Below are positions 57,111-64,000 of a stretch of DNA of 64,000 nt, in pieces. The stretch is from the NCBI RefSeq assembly GCF_963576615.1, contig NC_088711.1, positions 62,467,248 through 62,531,247 on the forward strand, read 5' to 3'. The DNA comes from Watersipora subatra. Lineage: Eukaryota; Bryozoa; Gymnolaemata; Cheilostomatida; Watersiporidae. The translations under genes and the position numbers were made by a program. The notes under the pieces are model-generated. The model made no database searches. It had not been told where the DNA came from and saw nothing but the letters and a program-made list of their open reading frames with translations. Within the stretch, counting starts at the first letter, position 1. Each line of letters starts with the position of its first letter.

Positions 57111-57479
57111 CTCTTGTCTGACTTGCCTGGTTCTTGGCCCTACTCGTGATAAAGGCAATACACTAAATTTAGTGTTCATGGGATCAGAGCTTTTGAAAAA
57201 ATAAATTTCAAATACACTGCTACCAAATTTGTCAGACCATGATATGATCTTAATTGACATTGACCCAGTGTAGTTAAACCTAAAAAATATCTCAGATACT
57301 AGCAAGGTAAAATTCAATTTCAAAAAGGTGAGCAGATAAAAGACAAAAAGACCAATAGATAATACTTTTACAGAGGATACTGCTAATGCTTTTGCGACTT
57401 ATTTCTCATCAGTGTATAATAAAGACATAAATCCAACTTAGTTTTTTTTTTACATATGCCTCCCTCGGGAAAAATGGAC

Positions 57480-58443
57480 AAGATAATAACAGAGGTAGGA
57501 ATTGCCAACCTAATCAACTTATTAGACATCTAGAAGGCTCATGAGCCTTCTAGATGTCCCAACAACAGGCCCTAATAATACATCGACGTACTGTCTGAAA
57601 GCATTCAGCGGTGAAATAACAGATTTCATACCTTGCCTTACACTTATAATGCAAGCCTGTTTAGACCAAGGACAAGTTTCTGATGACTGGCAAACAGCTA
57701 ATGTTGTTCCCATATTTAGAACGGGAGAAGAGATCTTCCTAATAACTACAGACCTATTAGTCTCTTTTCTGTTATCTTCAAAATGATTGAGCATGTCATA
57801 GTCGCATCTGGCAACATTTAGACTGTTGCAATCAGATAAATAATAACCAACTTGGTTTCCGTAAACGGTATAGCACCGCAACTCAACTTCTTGATGTTAT
57901 TCACCATGCAACATCTTTTTTACTTTGCCAAGGCCTTTGATAAGGTGCCTCATCATTTACTTGTCAGTAAAATAAAAGATTAGATGTTCATGTAGTACAG
58001 TGGCTTGAGATGTGGTTGAGGAACCTAACTTCATTTGTTAGGGTTAATGGCATGAGGTCAGAGTTGTTTGCCATCCCTTCTGGAGTTCAACAGGGATTGG
58101 ATCTGACTCCGTTGTTTTTTATTTTTGTGAACGACACACCCCCTGGCTGTGAAGGGCACATCCTGCTAACTTTATGCAGATGATTTTATCACAGAGATAT
58201 CACAGAGATAACATAACGGCGCTGTTTGAATTGTCTGTCTAATTGAGGATGACTTTTAATCCTACTAAATGTGTTCATATGAAGGTTGGAAAGGATTTTC
58301 CCAGTTTTACTTCAGAGCTAAATAGCACTCCTATCCCTCAAGCCAACAGTGTAAGATACTTGGGCTTCTCTATAAAAAATAGTTTCAAATGGCAGGAACA
58401 AGTGTCAAAAGTTGCTAAGAAAGGTAATAAACCCTGGGCTTGA
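57480..58443 (+). pseudogene. LINE reverse transcriptase fragments
   Basis: Blocks in order: ITDFIPCLTLIMQACLDQG, WQTANVVPIFRTGE, an RT block near 57745-57900 with frameshifts, SGVQQGLDLTPLFFIFVND at 58081-58140, a Tyr-Ala-Asp-Asp block that is present but in a shifted frame (58170-58190), and MTFNPTKCVHMKVG with SVRYLGFSIKNSFKWQEQV. At least four frame changes make it non-functional. Confidence 0.75.
57525..57558. repeat. Perfect 34-bp palindrome
   Basis: GACATCTAGAAGGCTCA followed immediately by its exact complement, with no loop. It lies where the LINE frame resumes, suggesting an inverted duplication at a break. Confidence 0.95.
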
Positions 58444-58984
58444 TAGGAAGAAGTTGTTTTAGCACTTCCTGCCATACTAAACTGATTGCTTAGAAAGCAG
58501 TTGTTGGGCCAATTCTTTAATACAACTGCCAAGTCTATATATTAAGTTGGCATATAATAAGTCCTTAATAGATATGCAAGAAGCTATCCAGAGACATGCC
58601 ATTAGATGAATTTCCAAACTAGGGCAATCAAAAAGTGTCACCAGCTGTATGAGAGAGCATGCTATAGATACACTTGAGGCTCAGCAAAAGGAATTAAATA
58701 AAAAGTTGTATTGAAAAGCTGAGTCTGGTCCATAGATATAGTAAACCCTAGATTGGCGAATAGCTATCATTACAATGGAGCAAAAATGAGGCATATAATT
58801 GGCTGTTGTTTTCACAACGTTACGCCGTAGTGATGTGCATCACAGCATCAGAGCCTTCAATTGAGCAATAAGTTTAGTAGTGGAAGCACGCTTGTCATAG
58901 TAGTTTTCAAGTCAAACGTAACAATAAGACCAAATTCTTAGTGGAATGTCATCAGAGGAGACTACAACACCCTAGGTATATCCT

Positions 58985-59521
58985 GAATTGCCCATAACAA
59001 GACAGAACTTCAACTCAAAACAAGAAGTTTTCAACAGTATCATAAGCTATCTATGCCAATTAAAGACACCAAGCGGAAAGCTGCTAGTGGAAAATAATAG
59101 GAAAACCTTCATCATTGGTTTTGAGTCAGCAGCCAAATCTGTACATGGCATTGTTCAATATCTTTTCAGCAACCACCCTTACATCAACTACTTCCTAACC
59201 ATTAAGATCAACCAGGATCGCATTGAGACTCTGTTTTCCACGATACGATCCAAGGGTGGCTATAACAATAACCCGGATGTGCAGTGCTTTAGATCTGCAC
59301 TTCGAGCACTGTTCATAAAAGCAGATATCACACCAAGTCCCAATGCTAACTGTACTGATCTGGATGTGATCACGGCTGAAAAAACTGGCCAACTCCTGCT
59401 ACATTCTCTGGCTAGAAAGAAGAAGAAGGAAGAGACAAAAGCTGAGGAAGGTGAAGATGAGGAGTTCTGTGATGAGGAATTTTTTTCTAACTCAAATGTG
59501 ATGACTGTATCAAGTTCTTGA
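58985..59521 (+). pseudogene. P-element/THAP9-like transposase C-terminal fragment
   Basis: The 177-codon uninterrupted frame has GFESAAKSVHGIVQYL and FLTIKINQDRIETLFSTIRS + KGGYNNNPD. This is the hallmark C-terminal block of P-element-type transposases (cf. 'L.Q..ielfFs.iR..gG.nnnPt'). The THAP domain and the main catalytic Asp residues are absent. The C-terminal tail is strongly charged (KKKKEETKAEEGEDEEF). It could be a single exon of something larger, but no splice partners are seen. Most likely a relic. Confidence 0.65.
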
Positions 59522-60018
59522 CCAATGTAGAAATAGTGGGAAGTAAAAGTAGTGATGACATAACCCTAATCTCAGTTAAAAACAGAGGATTGGTGACCCC
59601 ATTGATAGGCCAAATATGTATTGCTGCAGAAAAGTGCTTACGTTCGCACATGGAGAGCTATGGTATCACATAGAGAGCTTTTAAACAAGTAACATCACAG
59701 ACAATAACATATATGTCTTATTACATTACCTCAATCAAGGTTTTACATGCACAATGCATGCCAACAATCTACTCAAAACTATTGTAAATCGCTGTATTAA
59801 AATCAAAATACACTATGCCGCTTCAAAGCAGGAATCTAGTTCAACCAATCTTAAACAAAAACTATCTCGTTTAGTTATGTTCAGTCATGTCTAATGGGAG
59901 TTTAATACAGTGGTCCAGCTTAACTGCTTCTAAATCTCATTTGATTCATTAGTTTGTTATTAGTTTAATTTCTATTTAGTCGCTCTTTGTATTATCAATG
60001 GTATAGAAGCTTCTAAAT
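59522..60018. other. Intergenic, nothing recognised
   Basis: AT-rich sequence between the P-like fragment and the TA microsatellites. Confidence 0.4.
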
Positions 60019-60022
60019 CATT

Positions 60023-60023
<1 letters not shown>

Positions 60024-60081
<58 letters not shown>

Positions 60082-60354
60082 CTCATTACCATGTGTGTAA
60101 GATTCTTGCCTTTCTCATCCAAAGTCATTATATAAGTTTTATATATTTTCAACAAATTCTGCAGTCTCAGATGCACAAACTATGGAATAATTGTGTAGTT
60201 TTCAGTGTTAAGTCAATAGGAGTTCATAGAGCAGCTGATTCACTCTACACATCACCACGACAAGCATCATGCTATTTATATGCCTCACTTATTTGGATTA
60301 TTCGCATATCTAGGGTGTACTATCATATTTCAGGATTTACTATTCATATATCTA

Positions 60355-60420
<66 letters not shown>

Positions 60421-60950
60421 TAGATATATGATATAGATATCTAGGGTTTATATATATATCTATATAGAAACCCTATATATATATATATATATATCTATAT
60501 ATATATATAGATATATATATATCTATATATATATATATCTATATATATATATCTATATATATAGATGTATATATAGATATATATCTATATAGATATATAT
60601 ATATATAGATATATACTGATGAAGAAGAAGGTTGCAGTTCACTAGAAGAGAGTGCTCAATATTAAAGTAGAGCATTTATATAAAATATATTAAGAACTGA
60701 AAACTTTTAAAACATTTTACTACTTAAAGTTTCATGGTTACCATTCATCAGGTAAAATTAAAATGATCTTTTAATTTTACCTGATGAATGGTAACAACCA
60801 TGAAATTTTAAGTAGTAAAATGTTTTAAAAGTTTTCAGTTCTTAATATATTTTATATATAGATATATATAAATATATATATATAAATATATATATATACT
60901 TGTATATATATACATATATATATATACAAGTATATATATATTTCTTCTGG
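60024..60950. repeat. TA microsatellites and ATATAG tracts
   Basis: Long pure (TA)n runs at 60024-60079 and 60360-60415, interrupted ATATAT/CTATATAG runs at 60440-60620, and further TA tracts at 60850-60945. The run at 60360 is bracketed by inverted CTAGGGTTTATA / TATAAACCCTAG. Assembly across these is likely to be uncertain. Confidence 0.9.
60677..60858. repeat. Foldback element, ~87-bp arms
   Basis: The left arm (CTGAAAACTTTTAAAACATT, TTCATGGTTACCATTCATCA, GGTAAAATTAAAA) is followed after a 6-base loop (TGATCT) by its reverse complement with a few indels. TA-rich sequence on both sides is consistent with insertion into a TA tract. Confidence 0.9.
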
Positions 60951-61257
60951 TATGGCTACACACATGACGCTAACTACAGTGTAAATGTGAAGCCATGAAA
61001 GGTTGGCATGTGTAATAAGCATGTGCCTAATTTATTCCTTAGTGAAGCCAATTAAACACAGTATTGTAGTGTATAAATGCCTTCTTGCAGAACTGGAATG
61101 CTACCATTACATCACTCACAAGCCCTAACAGCTCCCTAGATAATTCCCCATATACTGATTACTCATGACGACCACTCACAATGCACAGTACTGCCGAGCA
61201 TACTAGCACATATTTAGCGTGTGTAATCGTGATAAGGACAGACAAGATGTGCAGAAT

Positions 61258-61410
61258 AATAAAAATGGCTTAACCTAGTGGTTACACGTGCATGTTTGTA
61301 GACTTGCAACTTGCATGTCATTAGTTGAAATCCAGTGTGAAACAATTTTCTATTCCTAATTTTTTGATCGCTGGAACTGGATACATGGTTGACAGACAAA
61401 TAAACAAATA
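61258..61410 (+). mobile_element. tRNA-like SINE segment, left arm
   Basis: TGGCTTAACCTAGTGGTTAC is A-box-like and AGTTGAAATCC is a damaged B-box. The tail GAACTGGATACATGGTTGAC + AGACAAATAAACAAAT is shared with the other SINE copies. Confidence 0.6.
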
Positions 61411-61446
61411 TACCTATATGTATGTATATACATATACATATGTATA

Positions 61447-62898
61447 CCGTAAAACCTCTAATTTAATGCCATAATGCTCTATTTTTCAACCTTTCTTTTA
61501 TAGAGGCTGTCAATTGGAGGCGGCGTTCAAATAGAGGCTGGCGGTGTATTTTTCAAATGGCTCGTCAGAACTTTGGGAAGATAAATTTAGTCTATTACGA
61601 GCGAAGCGAACGTCGCCTATATTTTGCCTTCGTCTTCAGGTGGAGCCGTATTAAACCTTTTGGATGCAATAAACTGTTAACTTACCTCCAACTTGTCAAA
61701 GATCTTTTAATAAATATGCGTCGAGAAACTGAGAAATATCTCTACCAGTTGATATCTATTGCTTGCCATTGGCCTGCGATGATATTATGGCCTGTGTCCT
61801 TCTTTGCACTTTGTTGGCATTTTCAATTTTTATTTCGTTCTAAATTTTAAGACATATTTTTACTTTATATCTATATTTATTAATGTTGCATAAAAGCTCA
61901 TTGCACTCATTGATATGTTTGCTACAGTTTGCAGCCGAAACTAGCTTTTCATGTGCAATAGAAGTGGAGTTATGGGCATCAATCCATTGTAAGCCGTGTC
62001 AATATAGCCGCCAGGATGCTAGTAAATAACATGTTGTAAATCTGCATATTTATAAGTTACATAATGATAATCTATCAAATGATACAAATATATATTCATG
62101 AACAAGTGACATAAATGAACCATAATTATATTACATGCAGAAACAAATAATAACATTTTTAAAACAAAAATATTTCCATCGGTTGCTCGGATAGCTGCTT
62201 TCTGATTGTTGCTTTTGATGGAACGAACATCTTTTAGCTGTCCAATACTTTCCACAATATCTTTTGGCTTCAACTCTTCATCTGCACTGCTGAACTAGTC
62301 AATATTAGCGTCCAAACAGTTTTTGGCCAAGCAAAACTTTTATGCGTTGCATTTATTACTAATGCAACGCGTAAAAGTTTTGCTCACAATAAACGTAATC
62401 TTTGGTCCAAAACTTGCAAACCGGTTTTTATATGCATGTCCTTCGAAGTATTATGACCGCGTTAAACAATAAACTACTATTAGCCTGAGACAGTAATTAT
62501 TTTTATAGCGTTGCTCTGAAAGTTATCTAGCATCGTGAATTTAAGCTGTTTTTGTATATATGTAGGCTACTTTGAAGTAAAAAGACTGCGTTAGATAGAG
62601 AGCTACCACTAGCCTGAGACCGTTATTGATTATTTCTATGGTGTTGCTTTTAAAGTTTTAACGGAAAATACGAAAAGCTTTGGAATTATTCAACGAGAGA
62701 ATTAATTGTTGTTAATATACACGATTCATTATTAATAAGATTTTGAGAACACTTTTCTACTGATCAGTTGATACTATGGGCTCGTAAAGATCAAATAATG
62801 TCAAAGTGGCGTTCAATTGGAGAGTGGTGCTCTATTTTTCAACTTTTCTCTCATGGTGGTGGTCAATTGGAGATGGCGTTCAATTAGAGATTTTACTG
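61447..62898. mobile_element. Mariner-like element (1452 bp), TA target site
   Basis: Ends CCGTAAAACCTCTAATTTAA and TTCAATTAGAGATTTTACTG with TA flanks. The subterminal TGCTCTATTTTTCAACCTTT and its mate at 62828-62850 match the small MITE at 4260-4375. Inside, a hairpin at 62333-62381 (GCAAAACTTTTATGCGTTGC arms) is seen and no recognisable transposase. Confidence 0.7.
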
Positions 62899-62959
62899 TA
62901 TATATGAATATATAAATGTATGTATATATGTATATATATATATTTAAATATGTATACTC

Positions 62960-63175
62960 AATCATGTATACACATAAATCTCAATGTATGTCATTTGTTT
63001 ATTTGTCTGTCAGCCATGTATCCAGTTCTAGCGATCAAAAATTTATTTATAGAAAATTGTTTCACACTGGATTTGAACTAATGACATGCAAATTGCAAAT
63101 CTACAAACATGCACATGTAACCACTGGGTTAAGCCGTTTTTATCATTCTGCAATCTTGTCTGTCCTTATCACGAT
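62960..63175 (-). mobile_element. tRNA-like SINE segment, right arm
   Basis: On the minus strand GGCTTAACCCAGTGGTTACA (A-box-like) and TTAGTTCAAATCCAGTG (intact B-box GTTCAAATCC) precede the shared tail with GAACTGGATACATGGCTGAC and ATTGAGATTTATG. The intact B-box makes this the best-kept copy. Confidence 0.65.
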
Positions 63176-63423
63176 TACACATGCTAAATATTTGCTAGTA
63201 TGCTCAGCAGTTCTGTGCACCGTGAGAGATCATCATGAGTAATCAGTATATGGGGAATAGCCTAGGGAACTGTTAGGGCTCTTGAGTGATGTAATGGTAG
63301 CATCCAGTCCTGCAAGAAGGCATTTATACACTACAATACGGTGTTCAATCGGCTATACTATGGAATAAATTGGGCACATGCTTATTACACATCCCAACCT
63401 TTCATGGCTTCACATTTACACTG

Positions 63424-64000
63424 TAAATGTGAAGTTTTCAACTTTTGTGGAAAAACTTTTTTATTACTCATGCAATGCTGGAAATTCATCTAGTATGTAA
63501 ATATTTCTATAATGTTTTCCTCAACCTGGTTAACCAAAGTGGCTGGTAATATCTACTCAAGCGGGTAGTAATATCTATTCAAGCTCTATCTTGGGTCTCT
63601 AACCAGAAACCTGGAGTTTAAGCGCTCGTCTCAAGATCTTAGCATTCCCAATAGTGTGCTTTTCTCCAACTCACTTGTGTTGACTGTTGCCGGTATTTGA
63701 CCAAGCCACATTAGATGTGCAGGTGTTATTGCACCCAATGCTCTAATGACAACTGGGATTACAGGTGCTTTTACATGCCAGCGCTTTTCAAACTCCTCTC
63801 TAATTTGGAGATGCATCTCCACTTTTTTCTTCTCTTTGCTGGCTATGTTGTAGTCATTGGGTACTGCTATATCTATTATAGTAGTTCTCTTGTTCTATTT
63901 CTCCACCACAGGCTGTCTGGTTGGTTTGATTTTATATATTAACTTATAGATTACTAGTTTGAGGTGCCAAATTATATCACAACTTACCTGAGGTTACCGC
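63424..64000. other. Right end of window, no gene recognised
   Basis: Non-repetitive sequence with short open frames on both strands (63631-63822 minus, 63715-63942 plus) that overlap each other. The minus frame (MEMHLQIREEFEKRWHVKAP, AHLMWLGQIPATVNTSELEK) has charged, protein-like composition and might be a fragment of a retroelement protein, but no family motif was identified. Confidence 0.35.

Larger units (their letters stand above)
56030..58735 (+). mobile_element. CR1/Jockey-like LINE, heavily mutated
   Basis: Plus-strand non-LTR retrotransposon pieces in the expected order: ORF1 with a PHD-type finger and coiled coil (56030-56760), AP-type endonuclease (56885-57110) and reverse transcriptase (57480-58440). 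Many stops and frameshifts interrupt all parts. Ends and target-site duplication could not be fixed, so the coordinates are the outer limits of recognisable protein similarity. Confidence 0.75.
60977..63423. mobile_element. Composite inverted repeat with ~450-bp arms
   Basis: The left arm 60977-61440 and right arm 62960-63423 are diverged reverse complements. Shared landmarks are TGTAAATGTGAAGCCATGAA, AATGCCTTCTTGCAG, CATATACTGATTACTCATGA, CTGTGCATT-type bases, and the tRNA-like SINE part. Between them sits a 1452-bp mariner-like element. Outer borders are the points where similarity stops (near CACATTTACACTGT); no target duplication was recognised. Confidence 0.75.

Noticed and set aside
61258..61410. 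Genuine tRNA gene
   Set aside because: A- and B-box-like bases exist, but no acceptor stem or cloverleaf forms, and the tail is shared with SINE copies.

Overview
The window is animal nuclear DNA. Coding sequence is split into small GT-AG exons separated by long AT-rich introns full of minisatellites, and the gene families are metazoan (adhesion GPCR, the cilia-linked EFCAB10, a WD40 protein). Transposable elements (hAT, Tc1/mariner- and pogo-like DNA elements, P-element-like transposase, Ty3/gypsy, a CR1-like LINE, tRNA-derived SINEs) fit a bilaterian invertebrate, perhaps a lophotrochozoan. The species cannot be named from sequence alone.

Layout. (1) About 1191-17885, + strand: the 3' part of an adhesion G-protein-coupled receptor gene. 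Fourteen exons are visible: TSP1-like, Thr-rich linker, GAIN/GPS with the His-Leu/Thr cleavage site, seven membrane segments and a cytoplasmic tail. The 5' end lies outside the window. (2) 21309-23389, - strand: EFCAB10 in four exons, 156 residues, with a perfect RFX X-box 21 bases upstream of the start codon. (3) 26405-48956, + strand: a 20-exon gene for an 807-residue WD40 protein. It is head-to-head with EFCAB10 across a 3 kb spacer that holds a hAT MITE, and a weaker X-box lies 5' of it. Every splice phase joins. Its family was not recognised; a ciliary role is inferred from the X-box and the neighbour. (4) 50821-63423: a transposon graveyard with a Ty3/gypsy element (- strand, both LTRs, broken frames, intact integrase), a wrecked LINE with a PHD-type ORF1, a P-element-like transposase fragment, TA microsatellites, a foldback element and a 450-bp-armed inverted repeat interrupted by a mariner-like element.

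The most unusual feature is the relation between tandem arrays and gene structure. One array was built from a transposon-end/target-site/host-flank junction (765-1146). One was built from an exon end plus its splice donor and has a three-unit higher-order pattern (47231-47573). Several more start directly at 5' splice sites or end at 3' splice sites. No new enzymatic or defence system was seen. Exon borders were read by eye from splice consensus and frame; no search or alignment was run.
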